The notes below the pieces were generated by a model that did no database searches, was not told the origin of the DNA, and saw nothing but the letters and a program-made list of their open reading frames with translations. Position numbers and translations under genes: made by a program. Positions 11,541 through 24,700 of a DNA stretch of 64,000 bases are shown in pieces; positions within the stretch are counted from its first letter, which is position 1, and every line of letters starts with the position of its first letter. Where the stretch lies: positions 248,001-312,000 of the forward strand of contig CBFFRP010000297.1 in NCBI GenBank assembly GCA_965644295.1, given 5' to 3'. The DNA is from Paraphysomonas bandaiensis. Its lineage: Eukaryota; Chrysophyceae.

Positions 11541-12336
11541 GTGCTCTATGACGACGGACTATAACAGTTATCCTGATAGTATGTAGACCGTATTTCCTTT
11601 CTATTGGCGCCTTCATTACATCAGGAGGACTACCTACGTGTATGTGTATATATGTGAGAGGGTCTGTAGCTCTATGAGCAGTCACCATGACATACATCTA
11701 TGAACACGCATCACTTCAGCGGAGGGATTAAAGAGAACATGACGATAAAGTAGATAATTATCGGGCTTCTGGTGTCGACATCATCTCATATCATGCCACT
11801 GCTGATAGTTTAATGGAACATATGAAGAGATGCGTGTGATATAAGATCCTATACAACCGTATACCAGATACTGTATACCCCAAAATACAAAATACACATA
11901 AACTGATTCATAGCAGAATACGTAGTGTGTACTGTATTTTACGTATTTTTATTATACTGATATAATCAACAAGAAGATACGTCAATACGACTTCATTACA
12001 AGGTTCTAGATAACCAGCGTATACTGCTGTATATGTTATGAGACTACTGTATGAGGTTGTGTGCGTTTTAGTTTCAGAAGCCCTCCTTATATAACAAGTC
12101 TTATATAAGGATATGTACGTATAATTCCTACGTAGGATGTGCACACGCATTATAATTGTTCTGCTGTGTATAGGTACAGTATACCGCAGTGTATATATAG
12201 AAGAACAATCGTCAACCTGTACAATAATTTGGCCATTATTAAATAACCGACACACCACCCTCCTAACATCACAGAAACTAAGTATCTACCCCTTATCATT
12301 CACCAGTTATAATTGGTATATTACCAGTAATATCTG

Positions 12337-15300
12337 ATGGCGTCAGATGCAAAGATATCCCCTCAAGTATCCTCATCTAAACCTCATACACCATCCCCAT
12401 TACAGAGACGATTATCGTTTGCTAAAGGATCAAAAAGTTTTGATTCATCTTCATTTGCACATTTAATTGAAAAAACTGCTAATAATGATCCGGAAAAGAC
12501 ACCTGTTATGGAAGTTATTCGACTTCGAGTTAAGAAGTGGCTGGCTGCTTCATTTTTTGGAAGGGTTTATGTGTATATTCTCCTTATATTAAGTGTTCTA
12601 TCTTGTGCCCAATATATATATCAGACTTATCTCAATGAAAACAACCCACAAGATAAAGTATGTATGGTGAGATTAGTAAATATGTTGTTAATTATCTGGG
12701 ATACAGGAATTGCTTAATATTTTTGCATTGTTGGAGCTTTTTCTTGCTGGTCTCTTTGCTTTTGATTGGTGCTTACACCTCTTTCTTGCTGATCATAGAT
12801 GGGACCACTTCTTCAGGTATTAAATACTTCATTTTTATATTTAAAATATATTTTATGTGATTTCGATATGTCTATCTCAGTTTTTTTGCTATGGTCGACT
12901 TCACAACTGTGATCCCCATTTGGCTCACTTATTACGTTTTCACAAACCCTGTGGAGTATCACGACATCCATAACGTTGATGATGCGATTAACTACGTATT
13001 GCGTGGTGCATACACACTGCGTATCCTTCGAGCACTGCGAGTGCATCGACTTCTGGTCCACATAGAAGATGAGGTTGAACGGTTTCTCAGTCAGATGCTC
13101 CTCTCTGTCGTGACTATGATATTATTCGGTGAGTATTCGGGCATATCTGTGGTATGCATGTCTCACCACTGCACAGATTCAGCAATCATGCAGTATCTTG
13201 AGAAACAGCAAAACGACGAGAAGTTCCACACTTGGATGTATTTTCTAGTTGTATCGATATCTACTGTGGGATACGGTCAGTTATGAGTCGTCGTTATGTT
13301 CAGTGGTAATATTCCTTCAGGTGATATTTCTCCAGGCAGCACTCTTGGGCGTTTCATGGCTATGTTCTTCATATGTTTCGCTATTATATTCGTTCCCAAA
13401 CAGACTAATGAGCTCATTGAGAAGATGAACCAGTCATCAGTATGGGCCCGACATCACTACAAACCGCGGGGTAACACGAAGCACGTGCTGATATGTGGTG
13501 ATCTGAGGTCTACTTCATTGCTGGAATTTTTTAGCGAACTCTTCCACGAAGACCATGAAAATATGAACCTTAATGCTGTTATACTACAACCAGAGCCACC
13601 TAGCAATGATATGCACGCTGTGTTACGTGATCCCATTTTCTCCATTGTGACCCACTACTTGGAGGGAAGTCCGCTCAATGATTCCGACCTTATGCGCGCT
13701 AAAGCTAACCAGGCAATCGCAATATTTTTGATGGGTAACAAGTTTAGCTCGAACCCCGACGAGGAGGATGCCAAAACGATATTACAACAGTTCAGCATTC
13801 GGCGCTTCATCACTTCTACACAATCCTGTGATCCCCTTTTTTGCTTACAGCTCATTCGCCCTGAAAACCGGCGGCATTTGGCGACCGAGGATCCCGACAG
13901 CGACAAGGAACTAGTGGTGTGTTTGAACGAGATGAAGATGGGTGTTATTGCGAAAACCTGTATGTTTCCAGGGACTGGTACTATGATCTTTAATTTGCTC
14001 ACATCCTTCGCTGAGGACGACGACGATGATGATGACCCAGGAGATGCGGATGGTCCTGGTAGCGATGAGGACTGCAGTGAGGATGATATGGATGATGGTG
14101 GATCATGGATGCAGGAATATCAACGCGGATGTGACTGGGAGATCTACACCACGGAAATGGCAGAGGTGTTTGAGGGTGCTCGTTTCTGTGTTCTTTCCCA
14201 AAACCTTTATAGTAAATTGGGCGTGGTGCTCTTCGCATTGAGGATTCGAGAACTCAAGGGCAAAGGACATGTGCGAGTACTGCTGAACCCTGCTGATTAC
14301 GTAATCCCCTCAAAGGACAAATACTTTGTGGAGGGCTTCGTGATAGCGAAGAACAAAGCTTCATCCGACCTCTCCTTTCAAGGTATCGCAAGCTCAGACA
14401 TACGATCCTCTCAACTTTCTCTGATTGCTAATGCCATCACAAAGACTGCTGAGGCTGGAACTAGTGCATTTAGGCGACAATCCATGGCAGTTGGCATGGG
14501 AGCAAGGGGCAGTAAACATATGGAGTCGTCCGGCGGGGCCGTCAAACACAGTAACGCTGGATGGCAAACTATCATGAGTCAATACGAAAATCAGGATGTA
14601 AACCAAAATCAACAGGAGGCCCTCCAGAAGATTGAGGATGACAACCTGCGAAGAAACTACTTCGTGCGAGATGTTCCAAGTGAACTATCGGAGTCTATAG
14701 TGAAGACATCTGTTCTCGAGGAGTACCCTTACATGAGCGGACACATGATTGTTATTGCCAAGGGCCTGAGTAATCTCTACGACTTCATTCGTCCTCTAAG
14801 AGCTAAATACCTCGGCAGACTCCGGCACATTGTGCTACTCTATCCCTTCGATATCCCACAGAGCATATGGAGACGTATTTCTATATTCGAGGGCATTCTT
14901 GTAGTGCGGGGGTCCCCACTAGAGGAGTCTGATATCCGTCGTGCAGGAATATTCCGTGCTCAGCAGGTAGTAGTCCTTGCAGATCCCAACTCAGACAACG
15001 GTAGCCAGGGCATGGACGCTCTGGTTGACGCGGATGCTATTTTTACCTACCATTGCGTGCGCCGTCTAAATGAAAAGGCCCAGATTATGATTGAGATTGT
15101 GCGTCACCAAAATGTGGGATATCTCGACCCTTCCATGAGCGTCAACACGCACGATGCTGACTACAAGTTCACCCCACAATTCGCGGCGGGAACACTTTTT
15201 ACGTCCAGTATGCTGGACTCTATTGTCTGTCAGGCCTTTTACAATCCGCAGATTATTCGAGTTCTCGACAAGCTCATTAGTGGCACAGACTGTGTGGACA

Positions 15301-16036
15301 ACTTACAGAACAAGAATCCATTGCTCGCCAACAAGAGACCTAAAGTTGGCATCCAGGCTGTGGCCGGAAGTGCGCTGTATCAGATCCCTATACCTGACAA
15401 CCTTGAGAGCAAGACATACGGTGCTCTTTTTAAACATTTATGCAAAGACGGCATACTACCTTTAGGACTACTTAGAGGAGTCTTTGCCAACATGTCTATG
15501 GGTGCTAAAGCAAACAAGATGAGCTATGTCTTTACAAACCCGCCAAAAGACACAGAACTTTTCACTTGCGACAGAGTATTTGTGCTCTCTCAGAAAGTGT
15601 TGACATCCTCGAAGAGCACAACAAGGGTAAGCTTATCGTGTGTGATTACAAAGTTTCTTACCTGTTGTTCATGTAGGAGGTGCTAGAGAGTTTTATGCAA
15701 GCCACGGCCGGTCCTGTGCAGGGAGGTCGCAGGCGCACCATGGACGACGGAAACAGTTTGGACGGACTTAAAGAAGAATTTCAAGATATATCTAATGCTC
15801 AGAGGACTCTAGAGCGTGCAATGTCGTCACTGACACTAGATATGAGCAAAAAGTTTGACGATGTGTTGGAATTAGTGAAATCAATCAAACAGGGTAATGG
15901 TGGTGGGGACGGAGCTGTTATTTCCCGTTCCAATTCGAGAAGACGCATGTCACAGTTAGGCTCAGATAAATCCACAAACCAAGGGACACCTGGAAGGACG
16001 CTTATGAAAAGCAGAACGGGTCCCGTGGACATATAA
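12337..16036 (+). CDS. Slo/BK-type voltage-gated potassium channel, 1147 aa, 6 exons
   Basis: Exons: 12337-12657, 12707-12816, 12881-13128, 13177-13275, 13321-15626 and 15677-16036; introns 45-64 nt, all in phase. The N-terminus is Ser-rich. Membrane helices start at about residue 77. An S4-like voltage sensor has Arg at 191, 194, 197 and 200 (YTLRILRALRVHRLL). The pore signature is STVGYG at 255-260, followed by Asp and the S6 helix (about 270-286). The long cytosolic part contains two RCK-like gating domains, the first starting near KHVLICGDLRS (about 310) and the second near MIVIAKGLSNLYDF (about 735). This is the layout of calcium-activated Slo channels and their usual length. An Asp/Glu-rich loop near 490-520 is unusual in position. 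The C-terminal 119 residues include a coiled-coil-like stretch. It should carry K+ across the plasma or an internal membrane. Calcium gating is inferred. Confidence 0.85.
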
Positions 16037-17318
16037 TATTTTATGAACTGTATGTAGAACTGATATATGACGCAAGTCTGTGTCAGTTTCTTTTCATCAA
16101 TATCCGTGAATTTTGTCTATATTAATTGACGAAAGTGCTCGTTAATTGTTTTTGCTCACTACTTACGAAGTCTTATGTGATAGTTTTATTTATTCCTTTA
16201 ACGTAATGTTTCTCAACAACTGGTAACTGTGCGTTTAAATTATGCTGGCAATGAGCCTGTCGGGTACTCTCAATATTTTTGCGGCATTCTGAACCTTTGC
16301 GAAGTTTGTATGCTACGCAGGATCTTCGAAACTAAATACTACCCAACAGTTTAAACTGGTATACTCTAAAGGGTAAACATACATATACGAAGTATATACA
16401 GTAGCATGGTGTATCGTGTATCATATAAATATAGCATATTGGTTAGAAAAAAGCACCAATAATGTTGTAAAATAAATGGCTTACAATATATTGTAATGCT
16501 ATATATCGGAGTATATAGTAGCTACTACATATGAGTTCTTGGATTTGTGACTGCATTGATGCTTGTTGAGTTCTTCAATATGATGTGTGATGTGATATTA
16601 TATTGTGCAAATGAAGTGAGTTAATAGTGTGCAATAGGCAAAGTCAACTCATAGGTGTAACGGGTGATTATAGTTACAAAGGAATTAAATTCAGTTACTG
16701 ATGTGTGACTATATATAAGATGTAACTGTGACAGGTGAACATATGATAAACAGATGTTGCTGAGAACAGATGTTTTACCAGATGTTACACGAATATGTAG
16801 TGAAGTGATCAGATTATATTATAATTTCTTACTTGAGAGAGCATAGTGTTCAACAAAGCAAGTGCGCATATTAATTACTGCGCATAATTGAACTAGTTAT
16901 GCGCGGTACAAACTACATATTATAGCTATAGTTTAAGGTTTAAACTTACTCTACAGGACCATGAAGATGATGTTGTGCGGAAGTGTGTTCATATATACTA
17001 TAACTGAGAGAAGTACTCGGGGTAATAATGAACAGCATGACTACTGCATACTAGCGGCAAGCTACTTGAGACATTAAAGATTAGTGTAATATATATATTA
17101 TTATGTCAAGGTTGTATATATTTTCTATAATATAAAGTAGTAGATAAGATTTGTATCGTGATCATCGGTATAATTAAATGATGATGAAGTTGTCTCTGTT
17201 TTATGGTATCGCAATCACGAATATGATATTTTAAGAATGACGTGAAATAGCGACTCGTAATAGCTAAACTACATGTATTCATTTACAATACCTACACCAT
17301 AAATCATATATTAACAAA
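16037..17318. other. AT-rich intergenic region between convergent genes
   Basis: Lies between the 3' ends of the potassium channel (+) and tRNase Z (-), and should hold both transcript ends. No coding frame, tRNA or repeat seen. Confidence 0.5.
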
Positions 17319-18889
17319 TTAGTCAAGTCTACTCTTGCGCACGATATCTAGAGTCATAAAATCCCATGCAGCAATAACTCCACCGTCGTGACTTAGCCCG
17401 GAACTCTCTCTAGCTAATTGTTCAATGTGTGTCATTGTACGAACAGATTCCGCTGAATCATCTCCGGGATATCGTTGAGAAAAATGAGTTAAAATTAACT
17501 GTTTCGCACCTGTTCGATATTAGCCTGTGCATAAATTCCGAGGATGTTATCCTTACCTATTTCCTTCGCAAACTGCCCAGCCATCTGAGGGGTAGAGTGC
17601 CCGCGCTCACGTGTATTGAATTCCAAGAGCCGAGGACTGCGTTTTATTAATTAAAATTACGAAAGTAACACGGCAGTTGGAAACCTGTCTGGTGATCCTT
17701 CAATCCAGGCATTGGTCGCTTCATGCACAAGAACATCTGCTCCCAGCGCAGCTCCAGTTATGAGTTTACCGCAGGAGTTGTCTCCCATAATGACAACTTT
17801 CCTACTCCGATACCGCTTGCACAGGATGTCTTCTGCCATTACCTGACTGCCGTCAGGAAAGGTATACGATTCACCGGGGGACAGCTTCTTTAAAACCGAG
17901 AACACTCTTTCCGGTACACCAAATCGATCGACAAGAGCTGATCTATTGCGGGCAAAGATATCAGTCAAGGATTCCATCTGCAAATAGTGTCACTGGCATC
18001 TAGCATTATACATAACCCCACCTTCAAATTGGGTGCAGGCTCGTCCTCTGTAACGACATAACCTGTAATGGAGATTAGAAAGAGGATGGCAACAGATGGC
18101 CAACACACCAACGCAAGGGACGGTGTGTTTCATGGGGGCTGCCACAACTTGCAGTCCATCATCATTGCAAATCCTGTACATTCCATCTGCACTTTGTTCG
18201 ATGTCACGACCACCTGTAAGTTCCCCAAATCGTGAGTCTCTGAAAGTAGTCACTTTAGGGCGATATTCCGACGGTAAGCCTTTCAATTCATGAACACGAT
18301 ACGGTACTACAGTCCTACTATACGACAGTTGTATCACCACTCTAAGATAGTCTCTTAGCCCTAAACACAGACCAAATGAGGACCACAACAGACCCATGGC
18401 AATAAATTACCCTCCGGGCCGTATATATCAAGAGAACTAACCCCATTCGAGTTATATTCTACTTGAGCTGATCCCATTGTACACAATACTGCAGCTAGCC
18501 CAAATATATGATCTCCGTGCATATGAGTAATAAATATTTTATTAATTTTTGAAAATCGTACTCTTGAAGCTTGAAGTTGGCGCTAATAGATATAAAATTC
18601 AACATATAGTGCATAAAACTTCAAGTAAAAGACGTACCTGAGAGGCTTCTCCACAATCAAACAACCAGTTAATAGTTTTATATCTCAAATTCATACATGT
18701 AACACCTCTTGTTGTTGTTGGTATACATGATCCTGTACCCAGAAAGGTAATACTCATATCACTCTCATGAGATGTTAAATCTCGTCTGTTTGGAGATAAA
18801 CAGTCTCTTCTTTGGTCTCCTGGTATGAAAGGGACCGTGCCAAAGGGTCGTGAGGCATATCTTACTGATAGAATATATGTTCGTATCAT
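17319..18889 (-). CDS. Ribonuclease Z (tRNA 3' endonuclease), short form, 426 aa, 7 exons
   Basis: Exons on the minus strand: 18638-18889, 18411-18582, 18109-18360, 18022-18062, 17685-17977, 17557-17636 and 17319-17509; introns 44-55 nt, all phases consistent. The core opens with [12 protein letters not shown]. The metal-binding motif HMHGDH lies at 104-109. Later motifs are [24 protein letters not shown] and LTHFSQRY. These identify the metallo-beta-lactamase tRNase Z family, which cuts the 3' trailer from pre-tRNAs. Length fits the short ELAC1-like form. A basic N-terminal extension ([16 protein letters not shown]) before the core Met suggests mitochondrial targeting. Starting at the internal Met would give a protein without it. 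The family motif is usually GDT; here it is GDN. Confidence 0.92.
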
Positions 18890-19385
18890 TTATTCATATA
18901 AACTTAGAAAACATTCTATGTTTATACACTATATATGGAACAAGTACTGTGCACTTCTACATATGCATAGTGTCATGCACCATTAAATATATGTACATAT
19001 TCCACTGCTGCTGTACATATCAGTCCACGCACATACATACGGTATAGAGCTGTGTACAGCAGTAAGTGCGTATAGAGGAGCATGTGGAAAGGATGTCGAA
19101 AACTTAAGAAATCCTCTATTTTCAATAAAACCTTAAGAAATAGCCTTTCTGAAACACTATAAAAGTCGAAATAGGTAAAATATTGCTAAAAAGGGGAAAA
19201 AATTATGTAAAAGAGCACAACTACAAATATGTATGTATGATGCTGGGTTGACATGTGCTCATAGATGTATACGCGGTATAGCATACAGCAGAGCGACAGG
19301 TGCATACCATACCTATCAGTGGTCATATTAGCCACACTCTACATAGTATCATATTAATATACAGCAACACACCAGTACATATAAA
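18890..19385. other. Divergent promoter region, tRNase Z / Sec61 gamma
   Basis: About 500 bp between divergently oriented genes, so both promoters should lie here. Rich in TATACAT-type alternating sequence. No defined element identified. Confidence 0.4.
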
Positions 19386-19652
19386 ATGTCTGACGTGAAC
19401 GCTCTCATTATTGACCCCCTCAAGAAGTTCGTCAAGGACTCCATATATCTCGTTAAGAAGTGCACTAAACCTGACAGGAAGGGTATGCGTTACATATATA
19501 TGACTATATATCACTAATACATATATATATATATAGAATTTGCAAAAATTGCAAAGGCGACGGGTATTGGATTTGTTATGATGGGCTTTATCGGGTTCTT
19601 TGTGAAGCTTGTTCATATTCCAATTAATAACATCATTGTCGGTGGAATGTAG
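19386..19652 (+). CDS. SEC61G: Sec61 gamma subunit (SecE family), 70 aa, 2 exons
   Basis: Exons 19386-19482 and 19537-19652 are separated by a 54-nt intron ending in an AT repeat plus TAG. The protein starts with an amphipathic cytosolic helix ([20 protein letters not shown]), then [20 protein letters not shown], then a single membrane span ending in [15 protein letters not shown]. This is the classic Sec61 gamma pattern and length. It is the clamp subunit of the ER protein translocon. Complete, with no missing residue evident. Confidence 0.97.
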
Positions 19653-20174
19653 AGAGTTATGGACTGATGTCTTGTTTCAGATAGAGTGTTCATGTTATTA
19701 TAAAAGTAATGGAGCACTTGCTATATATTCCGTGAATCCGCTCACGCTTTTTTTCATTTTTATCACTGTCACTCTTTCACCTTGCGTACATTTAATTGGC
19801 GACAGTTTTGTTGATATATACCGTAACCATGTTGGTGTACGATATCATCGCGTAAAGCCTGAATGGTGTGAATCAGAATCAGTATAGCACACGTCTGATA
19901 TATCATAGCCTCTATCACTGAATGTTTGTAGATAGTCTACGTTCGGAAATGTTAGTCAACCTGGTCTAATTGCTTGGATTACGCGTCATAGATACATATC
20001 TACTTAATACTGTGTATGTATATCGATATAGGCGACGATTCTTTAAGTCAAAACTATGAGGAAGGCTAGTGTCGACAGCCTGGTCGACGTAACTCCATTA
20101 GTATGCAGGACATCTCTTGATCTTCGGTAGATATGAGCAGGCTTGCGTAACAATTAATTTGTTTTCAATTTATA
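19653..20174. other. Spacer, nothing recognised
   Basis: 3' flank of the Sec61 gamma gene up to the retroelement fragment. A 92-codon frame overlapping 19609-19887 has no domain signal and shares bases with the end of the Sec61 gamma gene. Confidence 0.4.
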
Positions 20175-21029
20175 GGCGCACAAGCAGATGGTGGTCCATC
20201 AAATGATAAAGATAGTTCACACCTTCGCCTGAGAGTGCTCAATGCAGCATTGACATGGGACAAATCTTTCAGCATTGGGAGAAACCGGGCTAAAACCAAA
20301 CACGGTCTCGACCTGGCCGAAGCCGCATGTTCTGACTGCGGCTTTCGACTAGACTCACTCAAGCACATGCGTCTAGACTGCACAAATGACACCATCACTC
20401 AGATACGGGAGACAGCCTTTCCCAGCCACAAAAACGCGTTTCAAGAGGTGCTGAGAGATCAGGACCTACCCCACTGGACCACCAATGCGCTACAGCGGCT
20501 CTCCAGCAGGGCCTGGAACCCCTCCTTCCGACAGGTGGAGAGATTCTGGGCAGGCACCATCACCACTGCACAACTCCAGGTGGTTTTTGCGGATCACATC
20601 CATGAGTCCCTGACACCTCAAGGTCTGCGCAACCTTGAATCAGCGGTCATCAGACTGCTGCTCCCGCTTTTTGCTGCAGCAAAGCTCATGATCCAAGATC
20701 GAAGTCGACGATATATCACCCTACCTAGGCTACTCCCGCGACCACGTCAAAAACGTAGACAGCAATGGAAACGCCCAAGAGTGCTACGATTACTAGGAGT
20801 CCGCAGACGACCCGAGACTGGACCACCGCCCACGGCACACACGAACCCCACCACTCATACACGCAGGAACATATCACCGGCCCGCATGAAACCTTCAGGC
20901 CCTAGACAACGACGCCGTCTCCGGCAACTCCACCTATGCCTGAGGCCCACACGGTGCACTGCGACAACGCCACATTCCACCACACCACCCACCTCTCAGC
21001 ACACACTTTTGAGCGTGTGTCAAAATTGA
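20175..21029 (+). mobile_element. Truncated retroelement frame with RT-type zinc finger
   Basis: An open frame runs from just after a TATAG at about 20175 to 21029. It contains CSDCGFRLDSLKHMRLDC, a C-x2-C...H...C cluster typical of the segment that follows reverse transcriptase in non-LTR retrotransposons, then helical sequence. The last 80 residues are Pro/Thr/Arg-rich, probably out of the true frame. It is visibly richer in G and C than its neighbours, which suggests a recent insertion. No RT catalytic motif is present, so only a C-terminal fragment remains. It could also be an exon of an unknown gene. Confidence 0.4.
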
Positions 21030-21229
21030 GCGTGGTAGGAAGAATCACTGAACAAGCACAGGTGCAACGCTCCGATAAACGATATACCTGCACGCGAAGG
21101 CGAACTCGATGAAGGAAAGATGATGATGAGGAAGACAAGGTTATTCGATTACTTAAAGACAACCGAAAGCGCAAAAAAACATCCATGAAACTGCCAACAC
21201 GATATCGCTGCATGAAGCAATTGTATATT

Positions 21230-21423
21230 GTATAGCACTACCAATGTTTGTGAGAGATTGTTTAGCACTTAGCAGAGCTGAGATTAGTAGGACTGATTTT
21301 TGCAAACAAATGGCACCTAGACACCTTGAAATATTGATGTTCCTGCGTGAAAAAAGGCATCTTTGGAATGAGATTATAGTTCAGAAAGCTATTCTAAAAT
21401 CTAGCAATTGCCTTCTTGATTAA
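21230..21423 (+). pseudogene. hAT transposase C-terminal relic
   Basis: Read in two frames, this stretch gives TTNVCERLFS and then, one frameshift later, QMAPRHLEILMFLREKRHLW before a stop at 21421-21423. The pattern (N..ERLFS..., then a helix ending in LW) is the dimerisation domain that closes hAT transposases. It is broken by the frameshift and lacks the rest of the transposase. Confidence 0.6.
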
Positions 21424-21735
21424 TAATTGCAGTTATAAACGACTTTGATCATTGCTATTCTCGTCATTTTATTTCGAAGCGGAAATGTGATGTACGGCAT
21501 ACACAATATATACAATGTCTGCATGTACATTCAGAAACGAATGACTTTGAAAAGAGGCTTATTGATATGCACTATGCACTGACGAGACGAGTTGGAAACA
21601 TACTCGAGGTTGAACTTATTATAAGTGTCAATATCCATAGTACGATGTAATATCCACTAATATGCAGCAGTAGCAAGGTTAATACACAGGACAACACCTA
21701 TTTACATATAAAACACTACAGCTGTATAATAACTT
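21424..21735. other. Spacer, nothing recognised
   Basis: Between the hAT relic and the 3' end of the minus-strand helicase gene. Confidence 0.4.
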
Positions 21736-24700
21736 CTACTTTAATTTACCAGTTAAAGTTCGCTTTCTATATTTTCGCGAAGAGTAGAAACGGCTTTCCA
21801 TTGCAGAAGGGTAGTCAATGAAGTCATCATCACTATCACCTTGCTTATCTGAAGTTCGACATTCATCCAAAGTGTCAACTATACATGAATTCCGATCGAC
21901 TCTACTGTATTCCACCCCAGAATGATCATTTTGAACAGTAGTTGAGAGCTCCTGAAAGGACGCACTAATTTCTTGAGCGGAATTAGCGCATCCAGGTTTC
22001 TCAGCAGGGGATCTCACTTGGGGCGATATAGTCTTACTTTGAAACGATGCTAGGGATTTAACAAGCTGGTAGTTAACAAAACAAGTGTCCAAATATTGAA
22101 TATTATCTTTATCAGCAGCAATTATTTTAGCGGCAACAGTTAAGATAGCATTCGCCTGATAGTATAATACCAGAAGCCGATAAACAATACCATCTGCAGG
22201 AACCCATGTATCCTCCAGTACAAAACGATAGCATTGTTCAGTAAAGAATGTCAAAGAAGATTCTGCTCCCGCAGGCCACATCCACTCTTCCACAACAACA
22301 ACCAACGAGGGCTCACCACCTGAATGCTTGCACAGTTTATCTTCAATGTAGCTCATTTGAGACAAAATAGGCTCCACGGACACTACAGATGAGAGCCCGA
22401 CCACTCCCCAACCGGTAGTAGAAGATCCTTTACTCCATTTCCATTGCTGCATGATTTCTAGCATGAACTCGGCAAAAAACCTGTTTCCAGACACCAGACT
22501 CCCTACAACAGAGTGTGAGTCACATGCGCTAGCCGTGACGCAGTTTGGATAGCAGGTATCTGTTTCTGACGAAGATTCTGTAGGGTCAGCAGTGTTGGAT
22601 TTCTGCAGACATTTCGAAAACAGCTCAGATATTGTTGGCTGTTGGGACTGCTTTGCGGTGGCATCAGAAGACTCCTTTTCACTTTTTTTCTTCCGAGTAC
22701 CCTTACGCCCTTTTCGCGCAGTCATAATTCCATTTTTACAATCAAGAAGACGTCGTTCCGTCTGCTCCTGTATATACTGCAAATGATCTGCAAACTTTTT
22801 TGTGTTCAAGTTAAAGAATATCTTCAGGGGAGTCAAGATTTCTTCTACACAAGTATGGTCCGCGACAACATTTCTCATCCATCGTGATAGATGTCTCTGA
22901 TTCGACTGGATACGAAAACGCGGGTCGCATAGCACAACAGCCCCGAAGTCCCTAATGTGTCGAATACATCTCCCGACGGCTTGATTAACTGCCCGATAAG
23001 CCTGCTGCGAATACCACTGCTCGCCGTTTAGAGAAACTTTGGCCGTCTCCTTTTGTCGCTTGTTGTCCATAAATTGTCGTTTTAGCTTCACTTCAAGACT
23101 AGCAAGGCTCGGATAGGGTATTCCGACTATGACTACAGTACGCGCATAGTTGTCAGCAAAGTCTATACCCTCGCTAACCTTCCCACGACAGACGGCGAAG
23201 AGAATAGCTCTCCCTCCAGAGTCAATAGCACTGTAGTACTGCTTCAGCATCTTGTCCAGTGTACTCCCGTCCCTTGGTTCAACGTGAACAGACGTATTTC
23301 GACCAGTGTCATCTAAACAACGAGAAAATTCACTCATATAACCAATACTTGTCCATCTCCCCACAAGCTTATCAAGCAAACTGTAAGATGGTAAAAATAC
23401 AAGAATGCCTCCATCCGTCACTCTACCTAAAGCTAAGACAGCATTGCCAACTGAATCTTGAAAATCGAAATTGCTTTGGTTTAGAAACGTGCAATCCAGT
23501 GACGTACCACCACAACTACCAACGGCTGCGACGTATACCTGAAAACCAGTCAGAGAACCTCCAGATAATTCCAGTACAAACTCCTACCTGCGCCTGCGTG
23601 TCAATGACATGACTAGCCTCCACTCGAACGGGGAATTGGACGTCAAGTTCACTTTCGAAAGAGTCCAGAGGAGAGAGCGTACCACTGGTGAGAATGACCG
23701 ACCAACAGTTGTCAGCTAAATGCTTGAAAGCGACACTGGCAGAAAGGCACCAAAAATTGAGGGATATTTCCTGTCCTTTGCCGTTCCGACCCATACGGCC
23801 ATCTTCTGATCGCTCGATCACCATCCTGTAGGCTTCTATATGTACGCACGAATCACGTAACATAAAATCAAATACCACCAATAATTGTGCCAATACGCCC
23901 TTTGATTGTGCAGTCAGCACCGGCTTCTGTTCGTCAGTGTTGCCAGAGTCAGTACCGGTGTGGTCATAGGTAATATCCAGATGGGATGTTCTTTTTTGCT
24001 CTTCGCCCTGCAGCATCGCTAGTCGATGTTCATCCTCCTCTCCTCTTACTGCTTCATAGAACTCCTTATACACAGCCAAAGCATCCCAAGTCAGCCCTAC
24101 TTCATGCTCTAAAATATCAAGAGCCTCTCTTCCATCCCATACATTCTGCTCTTGCTCAAATCCTACGTCTTGAAGCAGACCATATGTTCGCTTCATCCAA
24201 CTCATTAGTCCGGTTATAAGAGTAAGTAAACCGTTATAGGCAGAGCTATGCTCTGTGGAGGAAGTACCTACTCGCAACTGACCCGCTACTAGAGAAAGGG
24301 TTGATATGGTTACTTCCAGAGACGCTGCTGACCGACATACATCTTCAATATTGTGCGCTTCATCAAACACCACAACTGCATCCTTGAGATCTATCCGGCA
24401 GGCAGCACGAATAGTGGGTTCTATAAGGTATGCATAAGGTGCGAACACTATATCCGCATTTGGAAACACACTTTGGGACGAAAAATAAGGGCACCCTCTG
24501 TTTTGTTTACCCTATACGAACAGTTAATAAAATTAAGTAATACATACTAACAAGCCGGGTTCAGCACTTACCAGGGCTACAGCGTCCTCGATGTCCCAAA
24601 CTCTCAACTCAGCAAGAGCAGACAGAGTGTTGGTCAGGTCACGGGTAAATGGACATGGCATATCCACTTGAAATTTTCTACACTCCTCGTCCACTAAATC

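Larger units (their letters stand above)
9737..12046. repeat. Tandem duplication, period 1197 bp
   Basis: The segment starting GCGTACTTAGGTAGATTCGG at 9751 reappears at 10948, and corresponding features are exactly 1197 bp apart (for example 10145 and 11342). About 1.1 kb matches at or near identity by eye. The first copy ends with an extra repeat of a roughly 95-bp internal segment (CTGCTGATAGTTTAATGGAA at about 10600 and again at 10851). The second copy runs into unique sequence at about 12046. The near-identity implies a very recent duplication or an assembly artefact. Confidence 0.9.
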
